The notes: a model not told the origin generated them from the letters alone. A stretch of 64,000 bases of DNA from Emiliania huxleyi CCMP1516 (GCF_000372725.1 NW_005202428.1:2474873-2538872); one strand, 5' to 3'; shown: positions 44,801 to 53,860, counted from the first letter of the stretch. Translations and numbers: made by a program.

Positions 44801-46540
44801 ATCGAGCCGCGTGGCGCCGGCTTCGTACACGCCGGCCGTGACGAATGCGGCCGAGCCGCCGACGAGAAGGCTCCGGCTGTCATCGAGTCGGTGAGCCGGA
44901 GGGAGGCGTCCCTCGAGACGGTCCTGGGCGCCGGACGTGTCGAGACGGCGCTCAAGTGCCTCCAAGGGGGGTGCAGTGCCACAGGCGACAAGTACATCTG
45001 TGGACGCTGCGGCTCCTACGGGCTCCACCGCGAGTGCGCGGGCTTGTCGAAATACCAGGTCGAGCCGGGACAGCTCGTCTGTGCCGTGTGCAGGGCCGAA
45101 GCCATGACGCCGGACGGCCACTCACCCACCGACCTCGTCCTCCGACGCGCCGCTCGGACGATGCTCGCCGAGCTGGGCACCAAGGCGTCCTCCACGTCGA
45201 AGAACCACGCGGAGTTCACCCGTCTCGAGGAGGTGTGGGCTACGAGTATGGGCGGCGGCGTCGTCCTGCCCCGCTACCGTGTCGAGTCGATGCTCGAGTT
45301 TATCAACTGGCTCGCGATGGACTCCGGCCGCGCTCGCTCGTTCGAGACGATCCTGAGGGCGGCGGGCGGAGTCATCGCCAAGACCACCGCCAACGGCATA
45401 ATGTCCGACCCCCGGGTGAAGGCGCTCCGCGCGAGGATGGTCAGCCTGATCGGCGAGCTCGCGCAGCCGTGCACGCACACCACGCGCAAGCTCGCTCGAC
45501 TCGTTCTCGACGAGACGCTCAAGACGTGCTGCACCGGCGCCAAGGCGGAGGCAGTCTACTCGAGTCATCGCGTCATGTTCCTCCTTGAGGTGATGATGGG
45601 GTTGCGGCTCGGCGAGACGACGGGCCGCCAGCACGGCGTCGCCGCCTGCGACGTGTGGATCGTCAACCCGCTCTCAGAGCGATGTGCCGAGATGGGGACG
45701 ACTGTTGCCGCCCACCTCGAGTCCACGAAGACGGCCCAGGGGAAGGGCCGGTGGGCTCACTGTGTGGGCACGTCACTCACCTCTGAGTTCAGCCTCGAGT
45801 CTGCCGTGCGGGATCTGTGGCGTGTGCAGGGGCACTCGACCGAGACGGTCACGGTGGACGGCTTCAAGGTGGAGCGGCCGGACTACTCTGTCGTGCAGCT
45901 GCGTGTCGGGGCGAGCCTGCCAGACGGCGCTTTCGACACCTTCGTCGGGGCCCTCGGCCGGCTGCCGAGTGACCACCCGCTCCGGCCAGCGGCCAAATAC
46001 CTTGGCCGCACCGCGACTCAGAAGAGGAGGGCGGCGACCATCGAGGAGGGCGATCGGTACGTCAACCTCGTTGGGGGAGCCAAGGGTTCTGCCAGACTCC
46101 GCGCTGCCAGCGAGTGGTTGGCGGGACTGGGGCTCACCCAGTACGCCGCCGTCGTCAAAGGCCCGCTCATCCGGGCGACAGACGGCGGGCGCCTCACCGA
46201 TACTCCGCTAGAGACTGGCTCGTCATATAGCCATTCTACGAAAGCGCTCAAGCTCGCGTACGAGCTCCTCCGCGAGCGCGACGAGGAGGACCTCGAGCTT
46301 GCGATTGAGGAGGACGAGGCGGGCAACCCGATCGTCAAGTTTGCCCACCATTCGAACCGACGGTTCTCGGACAAGGTGGCGCGGGACACGAGCGATGTCA
46401 CGGGCGCTACCATCACAGACATCGACTGCATCTTCGGCTGGAACGAGCAGGAGCGAGAGAGGTCGATGCAGCAGCACTACGCCGGCCTCGATCTCGCCTC
46501 GCGCATCGAGCGGCTCGCGCGAGTGACTATGATGGTGTAG
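38873..46540 (+). CDS. Polyprotein: C5-methyltransferase, RT, RNase H, PHD finger, tyrosine recombinase
   Basis: 2,555 codons, uninterrupted. In order: residues about 185-365, three 60-residue tandem repeats (GIGLAADERAVAAAGLI) plus a partial fourth; about 550-785, a compact cytosine-C5 DNA methyltransferase (motif I LELFCGSGGGSEG, the PPC motif, ENV, and a final PPDYNRLRYAQ); about 1100-1320, reverse transcriptase with YVDD; about 1440-1565, RNase H (TGTDASDWG); about 1960-2075, Cys/His clusters ending in a PHD-type finger; about 2090-2555, tyrosine recombinase with the family's Arg, His-x-x-Arg and Tyr positions. DIRS elements known to me carry adenine-type methylase downstream of RT; a C5 enzyme upstream of RT is unusual. 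Confidence 0.9.
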   Translation: MAARAYEERADARNRVAPSLIPARAARRFSVFPPHRGGGASPPPHQGEAGVSSPGCGRVFGASSVVVVRPSDRVLESALSPVVSTRTVDDGPAPAEAEGEEENRRANIDWAGCPAIADSAPPKRPALSQLVLGCSQLHAPRGVASRPPAAPPPSGVAGISATSGERADEEAIGDGGSRRLQEQSAWAGIGLAADERAVAAAGLILSQWRRSVTLRTERVGALRTERGGAGRLLDRAAGRLPGDCALAGIGLAADERAVAAAGLIRSRWQRWVLLRTERAEALRTGRGGAGRLPNRAAGRLPGDCALAGIGLAADERAVAAAGLIRSRWQRWMTLRTERAEALRTGRGGAGRLPDRAAGRPPGDSMSAEAWARGGASFADVDRPELDSVVRARAAGLLQRRWRSRGPPGTGRAPGIGCGRERPLAEPLPTWVTRLVVSAQRRWRRGRLTSIEVGWDRRRAHALGALEAHVRFMQHVVRSSIRLGRWRRGGMRGVPLALRWLRRERPPSCGGGRNLASDEDFAAQRALAEEWMGWYDNYVAILRRLQSGETPGILELFCGSGGGSEGTRRSGGRSHGVDLYDMPEYIDRFGPEAFTRGDAIDHALIGFLRHQHRALAAFASPPCKEYSTARDARTPAKQPGLIDHTRDMLRGQFKYWSIENVAGARKAMKDAVELRGSLFGLKVARPRLFESSFELVVDRAVAEPAARLAKRCCLGQRRRWRRRDSFGRPVGPCCGGNIFSPLGEHPMRCSVEQCADAMGIDVGHMSYPRLAQSIPPDYNRLRYAQCCAAIAKDRFGVPFISFDEMRRRPAWAKREIARWLRGAGDAEPAAALEWQGRAAAPERAEAPQTAPAGAGCDGERTFTDEELVFRELFYSYVGGFDQQRVDGEVKAGWLDELLPNRRLDRLEAGSLTGHNTYLDVPGPELEAAWPAIEAALAAPATSVVVRVDRDVAERWRERGFSPPDVPASYWRGGAPSPGLASRPALVAGGRLWASRESRLDHSEAREYMDWRDQTGWKPDALEKAAATYRPLPHAPEAWAHAARAGSGDLGAAEMARYPVMREEVRLAMTEGVSVSTEAELGRYEVAQYPFSSLQAESQCGREVDRALLAGHLEPVPLSEYDQVRCVHPWTIVDQGGGKHRACQSYDVGLNRVTRTAPFALPSAWNVDRLLGPDSHFVKHDLRDGFWGVRINRASRNHFVLRHPITGMLVRCTSLPFGWADSPRIFCAVTETIAAMVRRRCAGRGVHILAYVDDFLIVGDSEEAARYGGAVFEAVCQEMGLEWAPHKARGPCRCIEFLGLLICNFPGRRCIALTEARQQRLQGMITDWLSRRRLDGRPAEAEPVELARLLGHMVFASQVIPGGRTYMQGTLSQFQGLEVDWRRGKVRVATPAPERRRRPGPTPRSPWRQIELSADFFRDLEWWSAMLARRNCTDLDRRPRAIAAITGTDASDWGTGQLAWLDGQRAEVQLQFSPVEQAWSINARELFGILRVVQFYGEQLQGSAVLVEGDNTAAIGAAQNQASTAVSMQETLRRLLETAERWDIELRFVHTPGVLLHRPDQTSRGDPIEEPRVRLAAAEFAAIERLTGRFTEFVGAERRHAAAEVGAQHKCPGGGSPQSPGGEDGCVGGGLAATVAGGKPPPHLWVHPTHSTVGSALRRVGERLSEAGGQRISGVVVVPDAPNAGWSRLLRHFSILGRYAVDDGPQTRGEGVVEMQQMGRFVSCRVRRPTLILSFPRASGATPALLPCGRPQVMMAGSFLWSPPGPKAKSTERGNLVQVASTFDPSAVEPDRGGWPIAVAELLGVRGKLRTFELLDGSARGGCSYYDGSTRSPWEYNSSDLANYWLVNDFVTREDPSGAGVVGRFSFDWKAAVQQLERWRAQSATGGATPPTDGDATLAEAIGGLRVDEGGNSPDDALKLARASADEAAAARRRVVPNAAPAASSKDREPSVSGAVQHCQSRGMTCAGCGVVFGLGAKIEPRGAGFVHAGRDECGRAADEKAPAVIESVSRREASLETVLGAGRVETALKCLQGGCSATGDKYICGRCGSYGLHRECAGLSKYQVEPGQLVCAVCRAEAMTPDGHSPTDLVLRRAARTMLAELGTKASSTSKNHAEFTRLEEVWATSMGGGVVLPRYRVESMLEFINWLAMDSGRARSFETILRAAGGVIAKTTANGIMSDPRVKALRARMVSLIGELAQPCTHTTRKLARLVLDETLKTCCTGAKAEAVYSSHRVMFLLEVMMGLRLGETTGRQHGVAACDVWIVNPLSERCAEMGTTVAAHLESTKTAQGKGRWAHCVGTSLTSEFSLESAVRDLWRVQGHSTETVTVDGFKVERPDYSVVQLRVGASLPDGAFDTFVGALGRLPSDHPLRPAAKYLGRTATQKRRAATIEEGDRYVNLVGGAKGSARLRAASEWLAGLGLTQYAAVVKGPLIRATDGGRLTDTPLETGSSYSHSTKALKLAYELLRERDEEDLELAIEEDEAGNPIVKFAHHSNRRFSDKVARDTSDVTGATITDIDCIFGWNEQERERSMQQHYAGLDLASRIERLARVTMMV
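38875..38950. promoter_or_regulatory. Inverted repeat between gag and pol frames
   Basis: GGCTGCCCGGGC (38875-38886) and its perfect complement (38939-38950) enclose about 52 bp. It lies at the start of the pol open frame. An RNA hairpin here could affect how the second frame is expressed; that is inference. Confidence 0.45.
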
Positions 46541-46596
46541 TGGCTGAGGGGCTGTGGGGCAGGGCTCGAGATCATGTTCTACGATGGATGGCGATG

Positions 46597-46758
46597 GGGG
46601 TTGGTCCTGCAACGGTGTCTCGTGCGGAGCAGTGGTGTGCTGTCGCGCGAGGGTTGCAGGCGTGAGGGTCGAGGGTACCTTTTCCCCCCTTTGCTATTAA
46701 CAATGCTTTGGAATCTATGAACATGACCTCGAGTGGAGCCCCAGTCCTCGACAGGCTC
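46597..46758 (+). repeat. Split direct repeat B1 of the DIRS/PAT-like element
   Basis: 162 bp, matching B2. Its end abuts A2, giving the sequence CAGGCTC-A-TGACGATCGG. This equals the element's own right end joined to its left end, as in a circular intermediate. Confidence 0.95.
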
Positions 46759-47005
46759 ATGACGATCGGCCGTCGATCCCGAAGGGTCGTCGGTTGAGCT
46801 AGGGAGCCTGGCGATGGACGCCACCGCGACCCCTCGTGGCATCTCTCTCGCCGTCGGCGAGCCGGGGGCTCGCAGACGGCCGACTTTCTATATAACCAGT
46901 AGGACAGCCGTGAGTGTGAATCGGATAAGGAGTTTGCGTCCGTCCACCGTCTTCGTGGACGTCTGTCCTCGTGACACCCACACCCCACACGGCCTGTTTT
47001 GCTTC
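46759..47005 (+). repeat. Split direct repeat A2 of the DIRS/PAT-like element
   Basis: 247 bp, matching A1 (37281-37527). Confidence 0.95.
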
Positions 47006-47043
47006 CCCACCCACCCTCCCTATTGTGTGCGCTGTCGCGTTTT

Positions 47044-47205
47044 GGGGTTGGTCCTGCAACGGTGTCTCGTGCGGAGCAGTGGTGTGCTGTCGCGCGAGGG
47101 TTGCAGGCGTGAGGGTCGAGGGTACCTTTTCCCCCCTTTGCTATTAACAATGCTTTGGAATCTATGAACATGACCTCGAGTGGAGCCCCAGTCCTCGACA
47201 GGCTC
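47044..47205 (+). repeat. Split direct repeat B2 of the DIRS/PAT-like element
   Basis: 162 bp, matching B1, separated from A2 by a 38-bp unique spacer. Its last base marks the right end of the element. Confidence 0.95.
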
Positions 47206-47404
47206 ACACGTACGTACGAACCATGGTACGAACAAAAGCCGTTCTTGCCCCGCCGCGGTACGTTTACACGCGCCTGAAAGCGATAACTCGGGCGCCGTTC
47301 AAATTAAACCCAACATGCAACAACTGCACGCGCTCAAATTAAAACATCAGAAAGTCAGGACCTTAAATACGAGCGTCATTTTGTATGCCCACCCACCCTT
47401 GTTC

Positions 47405-48160
47405 GTGGGGACCCCCCCGCCGGTCGGTGGCCTGCCCCCGAGGTGGACCGGACCCCCCCTCCGGTCGGTCGCTCTCTCGGCGGCGGGAGGTGTGACGACC
47501 GACCCCCCCCTCGGTCGGTGTCCTTGCCGTGAGCCCCCTCAAACGCTCTCTCTCCCTCCTTCTCGCCATGCCGCCACGGGCGCTTCGAAATCGCCGGTTT
47601 TCACTATGAAAACTAGTTACGCAGCCAAGCGCCAAGGAGACTTCTTCGCCGAGGCCCGAGCAAGCCCGACCCCACACATATGTGGAGCATCTACGCAGTC
47701 GCAGGCGGCCTGGTCCTGCTTGCCGTCTCGCTTTGTACAAGCTCTGGTCGCGCTCAAGCGGCTCGTCAACGGGTACAGTGTGTCGCCGGCGAAGCTAATC
47801 GTATGGACGACGACGACCAGAGTGTGGACATGGACCAGCTCGTGTTCCGACCCAATCCTGAGCGTCTCGGTCTCGTGTCTCGAGCTCAGCCGCCACTCGG
47901 ACGACGATCGACGAGGAGTGATTAGACGGGGAGTGAGAGCGAGAGGGCGCTTGGTCTCTGTATTTCGAGATACTAATTTATTCACAGCTGCGGCGAGCGT
48001 GTGCGGTGTGTGTGACCCTCGAGCCAACCCGACCGACCCCCCCTCGGTCTGCGCTCCGAGCGACCGACCGGACCCCCCCTCCGGGCCGTCCGGTCTGCGG
48101 TCTTCCGCGGCCCGCGTCGACCCCGGACCCCCCCCCTGCGGTCGGTCGGTCTCTGCGCTG
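47405..48160. repeat. C-loop hairpin motifs on both sides of a small ORF (block A)
   Basis: Two groups (about 47408-47525 and 48030-48160) of short palindromes with a C6-C7 loop: ACCGACCCCCCCTCGGT, CCGGACCCCCCTCCGG and variants, about seven in all. Same arrangement in block B (55955-56073, 56578-56705). Confidence 0.7.
47680..47925 (+). CDS. Possible small membrane protein (block A)
   Basis: 81 codons, MWSIYAVAGGLVLLAVSLCT then an acidic stretch (NRMDDDDQSVDMDQLVFRPN). One N-terminal membrane helix or signal peptide. Unrecognised and not proven; the larger overlapping frame at 47180-48226 has no protein character. Duplicate at 56228-56473. Confidence 0.35.
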   Translation: MWSIYAVAGGLVLLAVSLCTSSGRAQAARQRVQCVAGEANRMDDDDQSVDMDQLVFRPNPERLGLVSRAQPPLGRRSTRSD

Positions 48161-48294
48161 GGCGCTCAAACCGCAAACTCGGCCTGTTCACTACAAGATG
48201 ACGCTCGTATAACTAGGACATTTTAATCACACACATCACGTCTGAAGAAAATAGGTGGGCGCACACTAATACAAAAATGAAGCTGTGGCTCCCG

Positions 48295-50129
48295 CTAAAT
48301 GGACCCGAAGGCCCCGGTAAACGACCCAAAGAGAGCGGTGTCCTTGGTAATGGCGAGGAGCGGACCCGACTCCTCGATCGAGTCTGCAAACTTCTCGTAG
48401 TGCGAAGTGTCGTCGCTGGAGGACACGTCCGGCGCAATGTACGGCTCCATGGTCTTGTTGTACAGCGCCGCCCAGTTGAGCCCGCGGTACCACTTTTGCT
48501 TCTTGATCTCCTCCGCGCCCCCGCCGTTCTTCGTGCTGCCGATGCGCTTTGTGCGGTCGGCGGTGAGGAGCTTGCGAATCAGCTCCTTGGCGGTGGGCTC
48601 AAAGTGGCGCGGGCACTCGTGCCTGCCCGAGGGGAGCCGAGGAGAGCCGAGGTGAGCCGATGCGAGCCGAGGTGAGCGGCTCCTGTAGATGGTGTCGCGC
48701 CTCCCCGCGAGGATCTTTTGGTAAATGCCGAAGGGCGAGTCGTCAAAGAAGGGGGGGTAGCCCGCCTGGGGGGGAGGGGAGGAGCACCGCCGGAGGGGGT
48801 GGGAGTGCGACCCCCCCTGTGAGCCGGACACCGCCGACTCCGAGCGCTCCGCCAACCGCCTGCGGGAGGAGTGGGTGGGTCGCATCTAGGGGCAGCCCGC
48901 CAGCATCTCGTAGATGACGATGCCGAGCGCCCACCAGTCGACCGCAAAGTTGTGCCTGGGAAAGAAAAGGGGGCGCCGGACTCACAGAAAGCGGTGAGCC
49001 GCGCGCGCCGTCGAGTGCTGCGTCGCCCCCCCTGGACTGGATGATCTCCGGCTAGATCTCGGCCAGATCTCGGCCAGATCTCGGCTAGATCTCGGCTAGA
49101 GTCGCGCCCCTTGGACTGGATGATCTCCGGCGCGAGGTACTCGGGCGTGCCTACAGGGAGGGAGAGAGGCACGCAGTCACAACACGCAGCCACCGGCAGG
49201 CAGGCTCGGCTCCTCACCCGCTGCAGAGATCTCCCCGCAGGCACAGCTCTCCCGAGGTGCTCTGTGCGAGGTGCTCTCGCGTGCCGCACAGAGTGCGGGT
49301 GCGGTCCTCTCGGGCGATCTCGGGCGATCTCGGGCGATCTCGGGCGTGCCGCAGAGAGTCCAGGTGCGGTCCGCCACGCGCTTGGCGAACCCGAAGTCGA
49401 CCAGCTTGAGGAAGCCGCGCCTGAGCAGCGGGGCGGAGCAGCGGGGGCGGAGCAGCGGGGGCGGGTGACTCGCGGGCGAGGGCGAGGAGAGAAGGGAGGG
49501 AGGCGAGGGGAGGTGCGGCCGGATCTCTCGGCGGATCTCGGCGGATCTCGGCCGGATCTCGCCCGTCGAGCAGCAGGTTCTCCGGCTTGAGGTCGCGGTA
49601 CACGACGCCGATCCCGTGCAAGTGCTGCACCGCCATCACGGCCTGCGCGAGAGGCAGCAAAGATGCAGCAAAGAGGCAGCAAAGATGCAGCCGAGAGGCA
49701 GCCGAGAGGCAGCCGAGCAGCCGAGAGGCAGCCGAGAGGCAGCCGAGAGGCAGCCGAGAGGCAGCCGAGAGGCAGCCGAGAGGCAGCCGAGAGGCAGCCG
49801 AGAGGCAGCCGAGAGGCAGCCGAGAGGCAGCCGAGAGGCAGCCGAGAGGCAGCCGAGAGGCAGCCGAGAGGCAGCCGAGAGGCAGCCGAGGCCGTGCAGG
49901 CGCTGTCGTCGCCTGCGCGGCGTAGAAGCGCGCGCCCTCGTTGGAGAAGCGCGCGGCCTAAGGGACGGGGACACGTCCGCGACACGTCCGCGACACGTCC
50001 GCGACACGCCCGAGCGGCGCCCCTCTGTGTGTGGGGGGTGGCGGTGTAGCTGGCGGCCGCCTTGCGGAGGTGGGAGAAGAGCTCTCCGCCAGGCACGTAC
50101 TCGAGCAGCATGTACAGGCTCCTCTCGTC
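48295..50129 (-). CDS. PKA-like AGC kinase, 5' exons missing at gap (block A)
   Basis: Same gene as 56843-59694 but ending at the assembly gap. Present: [100 protein letters not shown], and a C-tail with [20 protein letters not shown]. The glycine loop and catalytic lysine exon is absent here because the contig stops in the preceding microsatellite intron. Confidence 0.85.
49655..49890. repeat. 11-bp intronic repeat GCAGCCGAGAG, about 17-20 copies (block A)
   Basis: Lies in a kinase intron. Block B has roughly half as many copies (58200-58330), so array length varies between the two copies of the locus. Confidence 0.9.
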
Positions 50130-50201
50130 CTGAGTATAACATAATATAATATAATATATAATAGTACTCGAGCAGCATGTACAGGCTCCTCTCGTCCTGA
50201 G
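50110..50201. repeat. 36-bp exon-start duplication split by an AT-rich spacer (block A)
   Basis: ACTCGAGCAGCATGTACAGG and the following 16 bases occur twice, identical, separated by about 30 bp of ATAATATAAT. Both copies contain a CAG acceptor on the gene strand. Block B has the same structure with one mismatch. Confidence 0.9.
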
Positions 50202-50319
50202 GGGAGAGGCGGCACAGCTGGCCGCCCTAGCTCACCGCCCTCCCTCCCGCCTCTTGTGTGACGTCGGCGAGTGCTGTCTCGCTCTCGGGCGGCTCGCGCG
50301 GGCTCCTCTCGTCTGGAAG

Positions 50320-50462
50320 GCGTGTCTCCATGTGCATGTGCGTGTGCATGTGCATGTGCATGTGCATGTGCATGTGCATGTGCATGTGCATGTGCATGTG
50401 CATGTGCATGTGCATGTGCATGTGTCGCGGAGAGAGCGAAGAGAAGGAGAGAGAGGGAGTGG

Positions 50463-50522
<60 letters not shown>

Positions 50523-50539
50523 CAGAGAGAGAGAGAGAG
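50320..50539. repeat. Compound microsatellite in kinase intron (block A)
   Basis: (GTGCAT)n, then (CAGA)n, then (GA)n running into the N gap. Block B reads through the equivalent region (58755-59097). Confidence 0.95.
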
Positions 50540-50639
50540 NNNNNNNNNNNNNNNNNNNNNNNNNNNNNNNNNNNNNNNNNNNNNNNNNNNNNNNNNNNNN
50601 NNNNNNNNNNNNNNNNNNNNNNNNNNNNNNNNNNNNNNN
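50540..50639. other. Assembly gap (100 N) at block A/B junction
   Basis: Exactly 100 N, between a microsatellite end (A) and the first base of the duplicate (B). Confidence 1.
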
Positions 50640-52050
50640 CTCCCCTCATTATCCACCTCTGAGAAGGGGGCCGCCACAGACCGAGGGTCGTAATGCAACA
50701 GCGGCACCGTCCTGTTGCTCTGCTCCGCCGCCGCCCACACTGCTCGGGCGAGCCTCACCGCCATTCCGCTCGCCCTGCTGTCGACAACGACCGCCCGCAC
50801 GAAGCGCTGGAGCCCGTCGTCGCCGCTGTCCGCAATGTCGAGCACCAGCTCGTTGTGGCTGAGCGCGCACCAGCGTCCCTCGACGCACCGCTCCGCCTCC
50901 ATTCCGTCGAGGCACCTACACGCACACACACGCGGAGCTCGACAGCGAGTCATCTAAACCGCCCCACTCCGGAAAGCACTTGGCCAGCTCATCCGGCTTG
51001 TAGGCGCGGGCGTCGCCCTCGAAGCCCCATGGCCGCGCCTCGCGCTGTGCGTAGTCGCGGTCCCCGCAGCCTGGAAAGCGTGCGGTCAGGAGGGGCGTTG
51101 GCCACGGTCCAAGGCTGACGGCAGAGGCTACACGCCGGCCTGGAGTGCAGCCGGCGCCGCCGCCAAATGTGCCGCAGTGGAGCTTCGTCGAGCCGGCATC
51201 GAAGGGATAGCAGCATCGTAATCGACCCCGCAGCACCTTGTGCGGTGGGGACGCAGGAGGCTAGCCGCTATGTCACGGTCACACGTCTCGGTCGACAGGG
51301 CCTCGCCTCGGCGTCGAGCAGCACGGCGGGCAGGTGTGTGTAGCCGGCCTCCGCGAGCAGCGGCACATTCGAGGCGTCGTAGAGGCCGGGAGAGCGAAGG
51401 CTGAGGAGGCTGCAGGAGAGGCGATCACCCCACGGATGGCTGCGGTCGGGCACGCCGAGAGTGTCCCACAGCGTGCGGGCGGGCGGCGGCAGGCCGCCAG
51501 GTGAACCGTTGAAGCCCGACATGTCAATCCCCTGTGAGAGTGGGTGAGGGCATGTGAGGAGCGAGGAGGGACAAGGTGCTGAATGATGTGTCTTAGAGCT
51601 CTCCTGGCCATCCAGCACGTGGGCCAGCACGCCCGCGGCGCCGCCCCACTGACCATTCAGGATGGTGACGATGGTCGAGGATGTCGGTGGCGACGGCGGT
51701 GGCTGCGGTGGCGGTGACAGAGTTGTCGATGGAGGCGGCTGCGGCGGCAGACGCGATGGTAATGGAGGCGGCGGTGGTGGCAGAGGCGATGGTAATGGAG
51801 GCGGCGGTGGTGGCAGCGGTGGCAGCGATGGAGGCGACGGCAGCACAGGCGACGGCAGCGCAGCTAGCCACACGAACAGAGGTGTTGATGCAAGGAGCAG
51901 TGCGGCTGCGGCATATCCTCTCGAGCAAACAAGCCTGGGCTTGAGGTCGGTGTCTCCACTGCTGTCATCGAGCGGGACGATGCTGTGGCTCGCGTGCAGG
52001 TGGTTGAGCATACGCGCTTCGACGGGCGCTGTGGCGGTTTCCCTCGACAC
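50640..52050 (-). CDS. Type II membrane protein with Cys-rich luminal domain (block B)
   Basis: Copy of 31809-33220. I see one residue difference near the N-terminus (Arg to Asn at residue 15). The final codon and stop fall at the gap edge. Confidence 0.6.
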
Positions 52051-52317
52051 TCCCCGCTCATTTCACTCTCTGTCTACTGTCTGTGTCTTGTCCTGGGTGG
52101 ATCTGTGTGTCGCTCCTGTGGGACCTTCACCGCCCGTCTTGCGTCCACCCACATCGAGTGAGAGAGAGAGGGACACACAGATCCGCGCTGGTTGGTGTCC
52201 CAGTGCCAGTCCTCTTGGTCGGAAGACTGTGTTTCGCCTTCCTATCAATCAAACTGTGTACAAAAGTCCGACGCCCAACCAGCCTTCGCTCTGTCCCCAA
52301 TCTCTCATGACCCGGCT

Positions 52318-53039
52318 CTAATCCTTCTTCCCCATCGCGGCTGATTGCGCAGCGGACATAGCAGCCCCGCCTGCGTCCTTCACCTTGTCCATGACGCCGC
52401 CGAGGCTGTCGTCGATGGCCGCCTGATAAGGGAAGCAGGTGCAGGTGGAGAAGGCGCGATGAGAAGACTACACACGCTGTCGGGGCGGTATCTCCGCCCT
52501 CGTCTCTCTATGCATCGACCTGGTGCTTGAGCAGGATTGGCCGCAGCATCTTGTAGACCAGCTGTGCGGGCAATGGGCCATGAGATGACGCGTGCACGGT
52601 ATGCAGTCGTACGTGGTTGCACCCCGGAGTGCGGGGGGGGGGCTTGCGCTTGTGCTTTGGAGGTGTGCATGCAGCCGTACCTTTGCTCCGCCGAGAGCCA
52701 GGAAGACGACGGCTCCGAGCTTGATCTCGTTGTAGAAGGGGATGATGAATAGGACCTGCCGAGGGTCAGCGCGAAATATGGCTGAGATGAGGCTAGAGGT
52801 CAGCCGACACGGCAAGATCCAACTCCACAAAGGGCAAGACCCACGTAGTCAGCGATGGACTCGATGAAAGCCAGGAGCGAGTACACAAACCAGAAAGTCA
52901 GCCATTTGGTGTCGTCGTCGCCCGCCTCGGACTCGAGCGCCTTGAAGGAGAGGTAGCCGCAGACGAGGAGAATGGCGTTGGTGATGAGGCCGCAGAACGG
53001 GATCATGCTGGCTCGTGGCAGGCGCTCGGCGAGTACCAC
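52318..53039 (-). CDS. REEP/HVA22/Yop1-family protein (block B)
   Basis: Copy of 33488-34209 with the same exon layout; I see no coding difference. Confidence 0.87.
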
Positions 53040-53860
53040 CAGCGGCCGCGTAAAAACAGCTTGCGAATGCGGCCGTCCAATTTTAGTGTTTTTCAGGTTT
53101 TCATCATCACGTTAGTGCACCATTACTCATCTGGCTCTGAACGACTGCCAAAGGTGAGGTAGGAGTCCACGGTGCTCCCCCCATCTAGCACAGCATCTTG
53201 GTAGCTGTGCCTGTGCCCTGTGGCGCGAACAGACAGCTTCGTTCATTCAGCTTTTCTCGCCCGCCGTCTGCTGAGGGCGAGGCGCCGAGCTACGGTTCCA
53301 ACGCTGCAGCACTCTCTCTCTATTCACAGTAGAGATGGCGACGCGTCCTTACGCGCGCGTCCTCCGTCCCCACCTAGCACCTTGCTCTCTGCTTCAACGT
53401 GCTGCCATGGAGCCAGCGCGCCTCGCGCCATGATTCAATCCGGATACAGCGCTCAGCAGGAGTCGGACGACCTTCGACGGCTCTGTATATGGTCTAAATG
53501 GAATATGGAAAGCGGGATAACCTTTCTACATACCTATAGTGCATAGACAGAGAGCGCGTGAGCCGTCGGGGCTGGGTGTGGGTAGCCTGTTCTGTAGATC
53601 TAAACTGTGTATATGTCACATGATGTATGTCGAGTGCAGAGTGGAGTATTTTTGGGGTTCATTCGTTTTCGTTAACGTTCTTTTTGTGCATTGTGGCCAT
53701 TTCGGTTTTCGCATTCGTGTGAATTTCAATTTTGAAATCGACCGTTTCAAATCTCGAATAATCTCGTGGCAAGACGAGAGATCACAGGCACATGAGACCT
53801 TCGGTCGTGCCTCACAGACGCCCAAAACGCGGCCGCGGTAGTCCACCCGTCCTCATCCGT

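Larger units (their letters stand above)
37281..47205 (+). mobile_element. DIRS/PAT-like tyrosine-recombinase retrotransposon with C5 methyltransferase
   Basis: Looks whole: two long uninterrupted frames (gag-like 37592-38773, polyprotein 38873-46540) inside split direct repeats A1 - ORFs - B1 - A2 - B2, the layout of PAT/Ngaro/Kangaroo-type elements. A1 and A2 (247 bp) look identical, as do B1 and B2 (162 bp), so the insertion is very young. The empty site in block B (55746-55762) shows insertion at GGTATT-A-CACGTACG with no target duplication; one A is shared by both element ends. It lies 160 bp upstream of the EF-hand gene start. Lack of duplication fits integration of a circle by a tyrosine recombinase. 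Confidence 0.93.
31812..50539. repeat. Block A of a large tandem duplication
   Basis: Apart from the 9.9-kb retrotransposon at 37281-47205, this block aligns almost base for base with 50642-about 58980 (offset 18,830 on the left side). Other differences are a replaced segment (36351-36868), a 39-bp indel near 35891, repeat-length changes and rare substitutions. It ends in a microsatellite at the N gap, which suggests contig end rather than biological junction. Confidence 0.9.

Noticed and set aside
47180-48226. 348-codon frame spanning the element's right edge
   Set aside because: Composition follows C-rich hairpin repeats and shows no domain; it begins inside the retrotransposon repeat.
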